A stretch of 38,291 nucleotides of DNA from Ruminococcus flavefaciens (GCA_002371825.1 DFHF01000026.1:1-38291), one strand, 5' to 3'; positions 1 to 8,391 are shown, numbered from the stretch's first letter. Numbers and translations are program-made. Notes: generated by a model not told the origin, from the letters alone.

Positions 1-987
1 TTCCTTAGCGTGCTCAACTTCTTCTGCTCTTGCAGGAAGCTCCTTCTCCGTACGTCTGTAAACGATAGTAACATCTGCGCCCAGTCTCTTTGCACAGCGG
101 GCAGCGTCCATAGCAACGTTTCCGCCGCCTACGATAACAGCCTTTGTGCCGGCCTTGATAGGAGTTGAGCTGTCAGGCTTATATGCCTTCATAAGATTTA
201 TTCTTGTTAGGAACTCGTTTGCGGAGTATACTCCGTTAAGATTCTCACCGGGGATATTCATGAATCTGGGAAGTCCTGCACCTGAGCCGATAAATACGGT
301 CTCGAAGCCTTCCTCCTGCATGAGCTCGTCAACTGAGATAGTCTTGCCCACTACAGTATTTGTCTCTACCTTTACGCCGAGAGCCTTAAGTCCCTCGATC
401 TCCTTCTGAACGATAGTCTTGGGAAGACGGAATTCAGGGATTCCGTAGGAGAGAACTCCTCCTGCAACGTGGAGAGCCTCGAATACAGTTACGTCATAGC
501 CCTTCTTCGCCAGGTCTCCAGCACAGGCAAGTCCGGAAGGACCTGAACCGATAACAGCAGCCTTATGTCCGTTTGAAGCAGGCTTCTCAACAGCAGTCTC
601 AGGCTGAGCATTGTGCCAGTCTGCAACGAATCTCTCAAGACGTCCGATAGCTACAGCCTCGCCCTTGATGCCTCTTACGCACTTGCTCTCGCACTGTGTC
701 TCCTGAGGACATACTCTTCCGCATACAGCAGGAAGTGAGCTGGACTGTGTGATAACTTTATAAGCTCCGGCAAAATCTCCCTCTGCTACCTTCGCGATGA
801 ACGAGGGGATATCTATCTGTACGGGACAGCCTGTTGAACAGGGCTTGTTCTTACAGTTAAGGCATCTCTTAGCCTCATCTATAGCCTGCTCTTCTGTGTA
901 TCCGAGAGCAACTTCCTTGAAGTTCTTATTTCTTACATCCGGCTCCTGTACCGGCATTTCATTTCTTACAAGTGACATATTTGGCAT
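1..987 (-). CDS. nfnB: NADPH-dependent glutamate synthase / NfnB-like subunit, 3' end cut by window
   Basis: The first 329 residues of a flavoprotein of the GltA/NfnB family are visible; about 130 C-terminal residues lie outside the window. The N-terminal half has two [4Fe-4S] ligand sets (C42, C45, C50, C54 and C89, C93, C99, C103). An FAD dinucleotide fold follows, with GSGPSG at 147-152, and a second NADP(H) Rossmann fold has GGGNVAMDAA near 287. In the Nfn complex this subunit oxidises NADPH by electron bifurcation to ferredoxin and, through NfnA, NAD; stand-alone relatives act as glutamate synthase small subunits. The ATG at 987 lies 1 bp after the stop of the NfnA-like gene, so the two are co-transcribed and probably translationally coupled. 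Pairing with NfnA favours the transhydrogenase role, but this is inferred from context. Confidence 0.9.
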   Translation of the reverse strand, partial: MPNMSLVRNEMPVQEPDVRNKNFKEVALGYTEEQAIDEAKRCLNCKNKPCSTGCPVQIDIPSFIAKVAEGDFAGAYKVITQSSSLPAVCGRVCPQETQCESKCVRGIKGEAVAIGRLERFVADWHNAQPETAVEKPASNGHKAAVIGSGPSGLACAGDLAKKGYDVTVFEALHVAGGVLSYGIPEFRLPKTIVQKEIEGLKALGVKVETNTVVGKTISVDELMQEEGFETVFIGSGAGLPRFMNIPGENLNGVYSANEFLTRINLMKAYKPDSSTPIKAGTKAVIVGGGNVAMDAARCAKRLGADVTIVYRRTEKELPARAEEVEHAKE

Positions 988-988
988 C

Positions 989-1831
989 TCACTTTACCTC
1001 CTTCTTGAACAGGTTGCAGGTCTCTTCATGTGCATGGCGCTCGAAATCTCTGTACATAGCGCCTCTTGCCATAGCCTCGTCGAAATCGATGAGGTGACCG
1101 TCGAATTCAGGACCGTCAACGCAGGCAAACTTAGTCTGGCCGCCTACTGTAAGACGGCATCCGCCGCACATACCTGTTCCGTCTATCATAATGGGGTTCA
1201 TGGATGCAACTGTGGGTATCTCGTACTCCTTTGTGAGACGACAGACGAACTTCATCATTATAAGAGGACCGATAGTGATAACTCTGTCGTACTTCTCGCC
1301 GCTTTCGATAAGCTTCTTGAGAGCGTCTGTAACAAGTCCCTTTTCGCCTGCTGTACCGTCATCTGACATGAGTACGAACTTAGAGCTTGATGCTCTGAAC
1401 TCATCTTCGAGTATAACAAGGTCTTTATTTCTGAAGCCGACGATGGAGTGTACCTCAACGCCAAGCTCGTGGAGCTTCTTAGCTACGGGATAAGCGATAG
1501 CACAGCCAACGCCTCCGCCTACAACTGCGACCTTCTTGAGGCCCTCAGTCTCTGTTGCTCTTCCGAGAGGTCCTACGAAATCCTGGAGGCATTCGCCCTC
1601 GTTGAGATTATTCAGCTTTTCTGTAGTAGCTCCTACTATCTGGAATATGATAGTAACTGTACCTGCTTCACGGTCGAAATCAGCTATAGTGAGCGGGATA
1701 CGCTCGCCGTTCTCATCTGTTCTGAGTATGATGAACTGACCGGGCTCGGCCTTTTTAGCCACCTTGGGAGCGGCTATCTTCATCAGGGTAACAGTCGGGT
1801 TAAGACTTTTCTTTTCAAGTATTTCAAACAT
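989..1831 (-). CDS. nfnA: NfnA-like FAD/NAD-binding subunit (sulfide/dihydroorotate dehydrogenase-like)
   Basis: A 280-residue ferredoxin-reductase-type protein. It begins with a beta-barrel FAD domain (RIPLTIADFD, GPLGRATE), continues with an NAD-binding fold (VAVVGGGVGCAIAYPVAKKL) and ends with a cysteine-rich [2Fe-2S] segment, MCGGCRLTVGG...FACVDGPEFDG, typical of NfnA/PyrK/SudB proteins. The ATG at 1831 is chosen over the in-frame ATG at 1903 because AAGGAAGG lies about 8 nt upstream and the protein then starts at the family's usual MFEILEKK. It is the first gene of the nfnA-nfnB pair and is driven from the promoter at 1924-1952. It probably forms the NAD-reactive half of the heterodimer. 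Confidence 0.9.
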   Translation of the reverse strand: MFEILEKKSLNPTVTLMKIAAPKVAKKAEPGQFIILRTDENGERIPLTIADFDREAGTVTIIFQIVGATTEKLNNLNEGECLQDFVGPLGRATETEGLKKVAVVGGGVGCAIAYPVAKKLHELGVEVHSIVGFRNKDLVILEDEFRASSSKFVLMSDDGTAGEKGLVTDALKKLIESGEKYDRVITIGPLIMMKFVCRLTKEYEIPTVASMNPIMIDGTGMCGGCRLTVGGQTKFACVDGPEFDGHLIDFDEAMARGAMYRDFERHAHEETCNLFKKEVK

Positions 1832-1923
1832 TGCCCATACCTTCCTTATGATAGATTTGCAGTAAACGGATGATCGTCGCCTTTGACGGTCTCCGGCACC
1901 CATACTGCTCAGATATATTCATT

Positions 1924-1952
1924 ATTATATCACAGAAATACCTGTTGCACAA
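1924..1952 (-). promoter_or_regulatory. Probable nfnAB promoter (extended -10)
   Basis: On the minus strand a perfect TATAAT (1929-1924) is preceded by TGTGA, giving an extended -10 element. A poor -35, TTGTGC (1952-1947), lies 17 bp upstream. A weak -35 with an extended -10 suits a promoter that needs an activator, and the palindrome at 1960-1981 lies immediately upstream. Confidence 0.6.
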
Positions 1953-1959
1953 ATATAAC

Positions 1960-1981
1960 ACCGGAATATCGATATTCCGGT
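1960..1981. promoter_or_regulatory. Perfect 22-bp palindrome, candidate operator for nfnAB
   Basis: The 22 bases read identically on both strands: ACCGGAATATC and its reverse complement. The central TATCGATA (1967-1974) recurs at 1981-1988, 14 bp away. The site is centred about 54 bp upstream of the expected nfnA transcription start, a usual place for an activator. There is no T-run, so a terminator is unlikely. The binding protein is unknown. Confidence 0.6.
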
Positions 1982-2071
1982 ATCGATATCAGAATAACGG
2001 TTTAAGCTCTGCATCAAAATTCCTTTCCCTTCCATTACAGGGATATTTTAGTATTCCTTTCCGGAAATAAA

Positions 2072-2101
2072 AAACAGACAGGCTGTTCTGCCTGTCTGTT
2101 T
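2072..2101 (-). terminator. Rho-independent terminator after the LysR gene
   Basis: A 12-bp stem (2072-2083 with 2090-2101, AAACAGACAGGC and its complement) has a 6-nt loop. On the minus strand it is followed by TTTATTTCC. It lies about 60 bp beyond the LysR stop and ends the envelope operon before nfnAB. Confidence 0.8.
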
Positions 2102-2163
2102 ATATCATGCTATCTCAAAATGTGATATATTTATTCTGATATAAAAGTATTCCTGATGATATA

Positions 2164-3114
2164 TCATGTGTATTCTGCAAATGCAGCTTCATTGCGCACT
2201 TCATAAAGCTTATTCACCAGCTTCAGCTCCTTATCTGAAAGCTTGTGGCCATTGGTATAGATAAGCATATCCTTGAAGCTGTTATCCGGGAAGGCGCATT
2301 TTCTCTGAACAAGTCCGTACTTTCCGCAAAGGCTCTCCGGCACCGGTGAATCCAGCATAAATGCCTGTGGAACGGTCAGAAGGAAGTCAATTGCGCTTCC
2401 ACGGTCATACATACAAACCCTTTTTACCGGTACATCTGCCGGACGGTTCTCAGAAAAGAGCTTCTCTACCGCTCCTGATACATATGGGACTGCATCGTCG
2501 CCCTGACAGAGCTCGGTATATTGTGAAGAAAGGTCAGCATATGTGAGCTCCTCTGCCTCTGCCACAGGATGCTCCGCAGACATTACTGCCAGCATCTGGA
2601 ACTCCCAAAGAAGCTTTCCCTCAAGATTCTTCTCGGCCAGGAAGTCTGTAAAATACTTCTCGTGGGCGGTATTGTACCGGATTATTCCGAAATCGTAGCC
2701 GTTCTCACGGACGTTCTCGATACTTCTGAGGGAATTTGTCTCGCAGAAATAAAGCTCCATATCATCTGGAGAGTCCATTGCAGCTATGTACTCGGAAAAG
2801 GCCTTTGAGATATATCCGGCTCTCGGCACGGATATCCTCAGCTTACGGTTCTGAGCCTTATCAGGGGAGTGTATAGCCTCCATATTATCTATCTGTATAA
2901 GTATCTGCTTGGCATAGGCAAGGAATTTCAGGCCCTGGTCTGTAGGGATAACTCCCTTTGAGGTCCTTCGGAATATTGTTATGCCAAGTGTATTTTCAAG
3001 CTCTTTTATCGCCTTGCTCAGATTGGGCTGAGCCATATAGAGATTCTCCGCAGCCTGGGTTATGGAGCGTGTCTTTTCGATCTCTACAGCATATCTGAAG
3101 TGCAGGGTATTCAT
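2164..3114 (-). CDS. LysR-family transcriptional regulator
   Basis: A 316-residue protein with a classic LysR N-terminal winged helix-turn-helix (residues about 1-60: SITQAAENLYMAQPNLSKAI and LGITIFRRTSKGVIPTDQG). A two-lobed effector-binding domain spans about 90-300. Length is normal for the family. The ATG at 3114 has AGGAGG about 8 nt upstream. Unusually for LysR, it is not divergent from its likely target: it is the last gene of a co-directional series and starts 37 bp after the acetyltransferase stop. The effector and targets cannot be read from sequence; the envelope operon or nfnAB, which lies just downstream, are candidates. Confidence 0.92.
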   Translation of the reverse strand: MNTLHFRYAVEIEKTRSITQAAENLYMAQPNLSKAIKELENTLGITIFRRTSKGVIPTDQGLKFLAYAKQILIQIDNMEAIHSPDKAQNRKLRISVPRAGYISKAFSEYIAAMDSPDDMELYFCETNSLRSIENVRENGYDFGIIRYNTAHEKYFTDFLAEKNLEGKLLWEFQMLAVMSAEHPVAEAEELTYADLSSQYTELCQGDDAVPYVSGAVEKLFSENRPADVPVKRVCMYDRGSAIDFLLTVPQAFMLDSPVPESLCGKYGLVQRKCAFPDNSFKDMLIYTNGHKLSDKELKLVNKLYEVRNEAAFAEYT

Positions 3115-3151
3115 GGCTTAGTCCTCCTTTTTTATTTTGCGCTGCCTGATG

Positions 3152-3829
3152 TCACTTTTTGATCTCTTCGATCCTGATCTCTCTTTTCTTGATCTGAACA
3201 GTCTTCTTTTCAACAGGCTGTTCAGCTTTTTCTTCAACACTCTCTGCCGGTGCAGAAGGTGCAGGTGCTTCCCCTTCCTTTACGGGACGGATCACCTTGC
3301 AGGGATTTCCGGCTGCCACTACTCCTGACGGAATATCGGATGTGACAACGCTTCCTGCGCCGATAACGGTATTATCACCGATAGTAACTCCCGGCATTAC
3401 ACAGACGTTTCCGCCTATCCATACGTTGCTGCCGACTTTTATGGGCTTTGCATATTCAAGTCCCTGATTGCGGGTAACAAAGTCCTCCGGATGTCCGGCA
3501 GTGTAGAATCCGCAGTTAGGTCCTATAAATACATTATCACCGAAAACTACTTCTGCACAGTCAAGTATCACAAGATTGTGGTTGGCATAGAAATTGTTTC
3601 CCATAACGATATTGTAGCCGTAATCGCAGAAGAAATTTGCCTCTATCCAGGTCTTTTCTCCTCTCAGAGCAATAAGTCTGTCAAGAAGTCTGTCCTTCTT
3701 CTGGAAATCGTTGTAGGGGATCGCATTGTACTCTGCACAGAGTTTCTTTGCAGCTATCCTCTCTGCTGTGAGCTGACGGTCATTTCCGTTATAGAGCTCT
3801 CCAGCCTGCTGTTTTTCTTTTTCGGTCAT
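3152..3829 (-). CDS. Hexapeptide-repeat O-acetyltransferase (maltose/galactoside acetyltransferase-like)
   Basis: A 225-residue left-handed beta-helix acyltransferase. Residues 1-50 contain the Maa/LacA N-terminal helical region (MTEKEKQQAGELYNGND...). They are followed by imperfect hexapeptide turns with the catalytic-type histidine in FYTAGHPEDF and the typical C-terminal coil VWIGGNVCVMPGVTIGDNTV...NPCKVIRP. Such enzymes move acetyl groups from acetyl-CoA to sugars. About 35 extra residues at the C terminus are rich in Lys and Glu (EEKAEQPVEKKTVQIKKREI) and go beyond the usual end. The start at 3829 has GGAGGG upstream. It sits between DUF3592-like membrane genes and LysR, so an envelope glycan substrate is possible but unproven. 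Confidence 0.88.
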   Translation of the reverse strand: MTEKEKQQAGELYNGNDRQLTAERIAAKKLCAEYNAIPYNDFQKKDRLLDRLIALRGEKTWIEANFFCDYGYNIVMGNNFYANHNLVILDCAEVVFGDNVFIGPNCGFYTAGHPEDFVTRNQGLEYAKPIKVGSNVWIGGNVCVMPGVTIGDNTVIGAGSVVTSDIPSGVVAAGNPCKVIRPVKEGEAPAPSAPAESVEEKAEQPVEKKTVQIKKREIRIEEIKK

Positions 3830-3855
3830 TAAAAACCCTCCTATCTGTTAATAAT

Positions 3856-4620
3856 TCAGTCTAACAAAGATATTTTTAAAAAAAGAAAAAATACCACAAC
3901 AGCAGAAGCCATTAAAGCATCAGCTAATTGTTTTTTTAGATTTTCTTTCTTTTTTGCAAAAACAAGCTCCTCATAGAATTTCTCCGGCGAATTCGGATCA
4001 ATACCGATAAGAGATATTTCATATATGAGTTCATCTGCATTTATTGAAAAAATGTATTCCTCATAATTATACCTGTATGTGTACACTCTTTCTCCTGCAT
4101 ATACCGATTTTTCTGGGAGCATTTCATAGCATTTGAACGTTGAAAGATCTGATAATTCAGGTACTATAGGATACATACAGCGTTTTTCACGTCTATGTAT
4201 CTCTATCAAATTTAATACAATACTTAATATAGGATCAAAAATTATTGTCACCCAAAACAGAATTAATATAATGTGAAAAAGATTCTGATTTATTTCTTTT
4301 ACGATACTTTGGTTATCAATACCCTCCAATGTAATAGTAGCACACATTATACCTAACATATAGAGAAATATTTTTTTCATAATTGTTGAATCAGCTATTA
4401 AACTGCCGATAATTAAAATTAGTGATAAGCCAATTCCCAAAACACTAAAAGCAACTTTTACCGGTAAAAATGCCCCTATAACCATTGCTATAACCATTGC
4501 TGCAAATATAAAAAGCACTGAATATGATAAAAATTTTCTTGCTTTTGTTGTGACCTTTTTAGTTATGTACGAATCTTCTATAACTTTTTTCGCCGTCGGC
4601 AAATTGATTTTTTCAATCAT
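3856..4620 (-). CDS. DUF3592-like membrane protein, AT-rich paralogue
   Basis: A 254-residue protein of unknown function. It has a short cytoplasmic N terminus, four hydrophobic segments between about 30 and 145, a soluble domain (about 150-220) and a last membrane segment near the C terminus. The soluble part contains VYTYRYNYEEYIF and IDPNSPEKFYEE, which match the upstream neighbour (YQYWYGGEYY, VDPEAPEMFYHD) in order and spacing and recall DUF3592 domains. Codon use is visibly more AT-rich than that of all its neighbours (many AAA, ATA, TTT, ATT). The ATG at 4620 has AAGGGGA. It may be an acquired or fast-evolving copy of the adjacent gene. Confidence 0.75.
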   Translation of the reverse strand: MIEKINLPTAKKVIEDSYITKKVTTKARKFLSYSVLFIFAAMVIAMVIGAFLPVKVAFSVLGIGLSLILIIGSLIADSTIMKKIFLYMLGIMCATITLEGIDNQSIVKEINQNLFHIILILFWVTIIFDPILSIVLNLIEIHRREKRCMYPIVPELSDLSTFKCYEMLPEKSVYAGERVYTYRYNYEEYIFSINADELIYEISLIGIDPNSPEKFYEELVFAKKKENLKKQLADALMASAVVVFFLFLKISLLD

Positions 4621-4656
4621 ATTTTCCCCTTAAAAAATCCTATCATCATTATAAAA

Positions 4657-4671
4657 CCTGATCTTATCAGG
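4657..4671 (-). terminator. Small hairpin with short T-run between the two paralogues (weak terminator or attenuator)
   Basis: CCTGAT (4657-4662) pairs with ATCAGG (4666-4671) around a 3-nt loop and is followed on the minus strand by TTTTATAATG. The 6-bp stem is short, so partial termination inside the operon is the most that can be claimed. Confidence 0.4.
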
Positions 4672-4682
4672 ACTTGCTTCCC

Positions 4683-5483
4683 TTAGCTAAGTATTGCCGT
4701 TCCGGCAACAAATAATATTATCGCAATCACCACAGACGAGTAAATTGTCCCGGATATCAGCTGCCAGACTGCACTTTTTCTGATGGGCTCAAAGATATCA
4801 TCATGATAAAACATCTCCGGCGCCTCCGGGTCAACAGTTATCTCTGTCATGACCATATTTTTCTGGCCGTCTGCCGGAAGCAATATCCTGTAATATTCGC
4901 CGCCGTACCAGTATTGGTACTCACGGTTGCCTCCATACATCGGGTCAACTCCAACAGGCAGATCTGTACCCCGGCGGGTAAGTCCCTTGAACTCCACTCC
5001 AACAGTTTCTGTACATCTCATCCGGCGTTTTTTAACAGCCGACATATCACGTATAGATTCAGTGACTGAGACAAACAGCAGATACACAGGCATGAAAAGC
5101 ACTACCCCAACAATAAGCCATGAACTTATAAGTGCAGCTATCTCGCCCTTTGAGTGTGCAAGAATGGTAAAGGCTGCAATTACTACACCTGCCACAAACC
5201 ACGGGACTCTGTCCTTCAGCTTTAGCGGTACGTTGCCTGTGGGAGTCTTCTTCGTGACTTCCTTGCTCAGCGAGGCCATTATCAGCAAAGCTGAGAGACT
5301 GAAACCGAAGACATATTTTATACTGAATGCAAGACCTGCTATCATAGCGACCATAAGCCCCAGATATATCCAGCCTTCCGGACCGGATCTTTTCTTTGTT
5401 TCAGGCTCCTCCGGTATCTCCGCATCCGCCTGAGGTACGGCATTTATCTTCTCTGCTTTGGGCAGAGTCAGGCCTTTTTTCAT
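4683..5483 (-). CDS. DUF3592-like membrane protein coupled to ddl
   Basis: A 266-residue protein of unknown function. It has a polar N terminus (to about 33), four hydrophobic segments between 35 and 155, a soluble region (about 160-235) with YQYWYGGEYYRI and ITVDPEAPEMFYHDDIF, and a C-terminal membrane segment. The soluble motifs match those of the following gene, so the two are tandem paralogues. Its ATG (5483-5481) overlaps the TAA of ddl by one base (TAATG), so translation is coupled to the D-Ala-D-Ala ligase. Base composition is that of the surrounding genes. A role in cell-wall synthesis is inferred only from this coupling. Confidence 0.8.
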   Translation of the reverse strand: MKKGLTLPKAEKINAVPQADAEIPEEPETKKRSGPEGWIYLGLMVAMIAGLAFSIKYVFGFSLSALLIMASLSKEVTKKTPTGNVPLKLKDRVPWFVAGVVIAAFTILAHSKGEIAALISSWLIVGVVLFMPVYLLFVSVTESIRDMSAVKKRRMRCTETVGVEFKGLTRRGTDLPVGVDPMYGGNREYQYWYGGEYYRILLPADGQKNMVMTEITVDPEAPEMFYHDDIFEPIRKSAVWQLISGTIYSSVVIAIILFVAGTAILS

Positions 5484-6664
5484 TATCTCTTGCTTCCCTT
5501 AGCCCCGAAGCTTCCTCCCATTGAGAGGATATTTGTCTCGAATGTATAGCTTATCTTCTCGCCCTGTCTGTGACGCTTGAGGGCAAGCTGTATCATGCGC
5601 TCAAGAAGCTCTGTATACTTGACTCCCTTAGGCTCCCAGAGGTAGAATGCAAGTGAGCCGGGGATAGTGTTTATCTCGTTTATGTATATCTTGTCTGTAG
5701 CCTTATCCAGCATGAAGTCGATACGGGTAACACCGTTGCAGCCAAGATAGCGGAATGCGTCAACAGCGGTCTTTCTTACAAATTCCTCCTGCTCGGGAGT
5801 TATCTCAGCAGGTATCTTTCTCTTAAGAGTAGCCATGCCCTTGCTGCCGCCGGACTTGCCTCCGCCTACATACTTATCCTTGTAGCTGAGTATCTCGTCC
5901 TGCTGAACAGGCTCTTCGCAGACTGATGCCTCTGCGGACTCGCTGTCGCCTACTACTGAGCAGTTTATCTCCTTGAGCTGTACTACGGCAGGCTCGATAA
6001 GGATACGGTCTGCAAACTCGAAAGCCTCTTCAATTGACTTGATAAGTCCGTCACGGTCGCTTGCCTTGGAGATACCAACGCTGGAGCCCAGATTTATTGG
6101 CTTTACGATAACAGGATAGGGGAATTTAGCCTCAACCTGCTTTATCATGTCGTCCATTTTGTCAAGGTCAAATGAAGCAAAACGGCAGCAGTCAAGCACC
6201 GGGAAGCCTGCGTCCTTGAGGAGTATCTTCATTACGAACTTATCCATACCTACTGCTGAGGCAAGAACGTCACAGCCTACATAGGGGATATCGAGAGTGT
6301 GGAGGTAGCCCTGTAAAGCACCGTCCTCAACATTTGTTCCGTGAACTATGGGGAATGCAACGTCAACGTCGGAGATGAGATTTGAACCGAACTTCTTCAT
6401 CTTCTGACGGATGAGCTGTACCTTGCCCTCGCTTCTTACGAATACACATTCTGTACATTCCTTAAGAAGAGCAGGGATATCCTTGAAGCTGTTGATATCG
6501 AAGAGCTTTTCCCCTGTATAGAACTCATTTCCCTTTGTCATATATACCGGGATAATGTTGTATTTTTCCTTGTTCATGCTGGCCATTGCCTGAACTGCCG
6601 AGATGACTGATACTTCATGCTCAACGCTTTTTCCGCCGAAAAGTACTGCAAGATTGATCTTCAT
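5483..6664 (-). CDS. ddl: D-alanine--D-alanine ligase
   Basis: A 393-residue ATP-grasp ligase that joins two D-alanines for the peptidoglycan stem. Visible landmarks are the N-terminal VLFGGKSVEHEVSV, the HGTNVEDGALQGYL segment, GSSVGISKA in the ATP-grasp fold, the loop SYKDKYVGGG and the metal-binding NEINTIPGS. The tyrosine in the SYKDKY loop resembles that of ordinary D-Ala-D-Ala enzymes rather than D-Ala-D-Lac types, so glycopeptide resistance is not suggested. It is somewhat longer than E. coli Ddl (306) because of inserts in the first third. The ATG at 6664 is preferred over 6685 because AAAGGAG lies 9 nt upstream and the family motif follows at once. It follows the Mur ligase by 46 bp. 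Confidence 0.93.
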   Translation of the reverse strand: MKINLAVLFGGKSVEHEVSVISAVQAMASMNKEKYNIIPVYMTKGNEFYTGEKLFDINSFKDIPALLKECTECVFVRSEGKVQLIRQKMKKFGSNLISDVDVAFPIVHGTNVEDGALQGYLHTLDIPYVGCDVLASAVGMDKFVMKILLKDAGFPVLDCCRFASFDLDKMDDMIKQVEAKFPYPVIVKPINLGSSVGISKASDRDGLIKSIEEAFEFADRILIEPAVVQLKEINCSVVGDSESAEASVCEEPVQQDEILSYKDKYVGGGKSGGSKGMATLKRKIPAEITPEQEEFVRKTAVDAFRYLGCNGVTRIDFMLDKATDKIYINEINTIPGSLAFYLWEPKGVKYTELLERMIQLALKRHRQGEKISYTFETNILSMGGSFGAKGSKR

Positions 6665-6710
6665 AATAATTACTCCTTTATTCAATTCGGAACTCCGAAT
6701 TACACATTAA

Positions 6711-8363
6711 TCAATAGTTGTCGGGAAGGTCGTTTTCGAGAAGGACTATCTTCTTCTTTGATGTCTGATATGCCTGGACCTTTGCCAGTGCCTCGTTGAG
6801 AGAATCTGCAACGAATACCTGCTCCATATTATAGCCTGCGTCCTTGATACCATTATATATCGGCACAGTCTGATTCTTTCCTACAAGAACGATATAATCA
6901 CAAGCCTTTGCAGCCTCCTGCCCGAATTCATAATTCAGCTCCTCCTGCTTTGCGCCAAGCTCTACCATACCGGGAGTTACCAGTATGCGGCAGGCATCAA
7001 ACAGTCCCAGTACATTCAGCGCCGCACGGCAGCCGCTGGGGTTGGAGTTGTAGGCATCGTCAATATAGGTCATATTTCCGCCCTTGTCAAGAAGCTGAAG
7101 TCTGTGTGGCACTGCGGCGATACGCTTTACCGGAAGAGCCAGCTTTTCAAGGGATATGCCCAGTCCGTGACAGTAGGCGATAGCTCCCAGCACATTCTGT
7201 ACATTGTGCTCACCAAGAAGCTTCATGCTGTAGCGGAAGCTCTCTCCGCCGGGAGTTGTTACTGTGAATTCAGTGCCTCTGTCGGAAACGCTTATATCAG
7301 TTGCACGATAGTCATTGCCCTCCTGAAGTCCGTAGAGTATCTTATTCTTGTACTCCGGAGCCTTCTTGCGGATGAGCTCGTTATCACCGTTGAGGTATAT
7401 CTTTCCTCCCGCAGCCTGTACTGCGTCAGCAAGCTCGAATTTTGTATTGAGCACATTGTCTATGGAGCCAAAGGTCTCCAGGTGCTGAGGACCTACCGAT
7501 GTGATTATTCCGTCGTGAGGATTTGCGATATCGCAGAGCTCCTTTATCTCGTGAACTCTTCTCGCACCCATTTCGCAGATGAAGTACTCGTGAGTGGGCT
7601 TGAGGTCACGGCGGACGGTTATTGTAACTCCCATAGGAGTATTGAAGCTCTCAGGAGTTTTCAGTGTCTCATACTGTGAGCCCAAAAGCTCGCTGAGATA
7701 GAATTTCATGCTGGTCTTGCCGTAGCTTCCGGTAATGCCTATCTTATGGAGTGAGGGCATCTCACGGAGTATACGCTTTGCATCGTTGATATACCATTTC
7801 TGCACCGACTTCTCAATTGGCTTATTGATAAGATTTGAGAGTGGGACAAGTATAGGTGTGAGGTAGAGTGCAGCACCGGTGAATACAAAGGGAAGCACAT
7901 TTGTGAATCTCCATGCGCCCTTATATTCAACTCTGTCTGCACAGAAGAATGCCCCTGTGAAGATAAGTGCTATGAGTATGAAAAATGTCACAAGCATACG
8001 CTTGACACGGGCTGTATATACCAGAGGCTTCTTGAATTTCTTTCCGGGCTTGTTGGCAATGGCTATACCGATGTTTGCAGCGGTAAGGAAGCCGGTAATG
8101 CCGTATGCAAGCCTGAGCTTGGTATAGTTGAGGACGTGCTTTTCGCACTCCCAGGTAAGTACACGCTCCAGAGGCAGGAGCATAAGCTGTATCACTAAGA
8201 ATATCATGAGGGGGATGTAGCGTCTGATGTTCTTCTTCATCCACCATGAATGCTCGGGTGTCTTGTAGCCGTTGAGCTGGAGCATATGGAATTCTCTCAG
8301 CCCTGAAAATATAATTGCGAACAGTGTGACTGCCGCATAAATGCACCATAAAACCAGATTCAT
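6711..8363 (-). CDS. Membrane-anchored MurF-like Mur ligase
   Basis: A 550-residue protein. Residues 1-180 form about five membrane segments (near 2-20, 48-66, 86-103, 122-141, 153-176). From 205 on there is a Mur-ligase ATPase core: P-loop GITGSYGKTS (209-218), TPESFNTPMG, a CEMGARRVHEI segment as in MurF, and LLGEHNVQNVLGA plus DDAYNSNPSGC at the start of the third domain. The usual N-terminal UDP-MurNAc-binding domain of MurF (about 80-90 residues before the P-loop) is absent and the membrane region takes its place. The final KGSR of MurF is replaced by LLENDLPDNY. Being just upstream of ddl supports addition of D-Ala-D-Ala to a precursor. AAGGAGA precedes the start. Confidence 0.88.
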   Translation of the reverse strand: MNLVLWCIYAAVTLFAIIFSGLREFHMLQLNGYKTPEHSWWMKKNIRRYIPLMIFLVIQLMLLPLERVLTWECEKHVLNYTKLRLAYGITGFLTAANIGIAIANKPGKKFKKPLVYTARVKRMLVTFFILIALIFTGAFFCADRVEYKGAWRFTNVLPFVFTGAALYLTPILVPLSNLINKPIEKSVQKWYINDAKRILREMPSLHKIGITGSYGKTSMKFYLSELLGSQYETLKTPESFNTPMGVTITVRRDLKPTHEYFICEMGARRVHEIKELCDIANPHDGIITSVGPQHLETFGSIDNVLNTKFELADAVQAAGGKIYLNGDNELIRKKAPEYKNKILYGLQEGNDYRATDISVSDRGTEFTVTTPGGESFRYSMKLLGEHNVQNVLGAIAYCHGLGISLEKLALPVKRIAAVPHRLQLLDKGGNMTYIDDAYNSNPSGCRAALNVLGLFDACRILVTPGMVELGAKQEELNYEFGQEAAKACDYIVLVGKNQTVPIYNGIKDAGYNMEQVFVADSLNEALAKVQAYQTSKKKIVLLENDLPDNY

Positions 8364-8391
8364 ATTTATCTCCTTGGATTCCGCAGTATTA

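Noticed and set aside
797..1873. Plus-strand open frames of 100-189 residues over nfnAB
   Set aside because: They overlap well-supported Nfn genes in antisense, have no family signatures and arise from the low stop frequency opposite the real codons.
5483..6664. A glycopeptide-resistance type D-Ala-D-Lac or D-Ala-D-Ser ligase
   Set aside because: The SYKDKY loop resembles D-Ala-D-Ala ligases, and no vanH-, vanX- or vanT-like neighbour is present.
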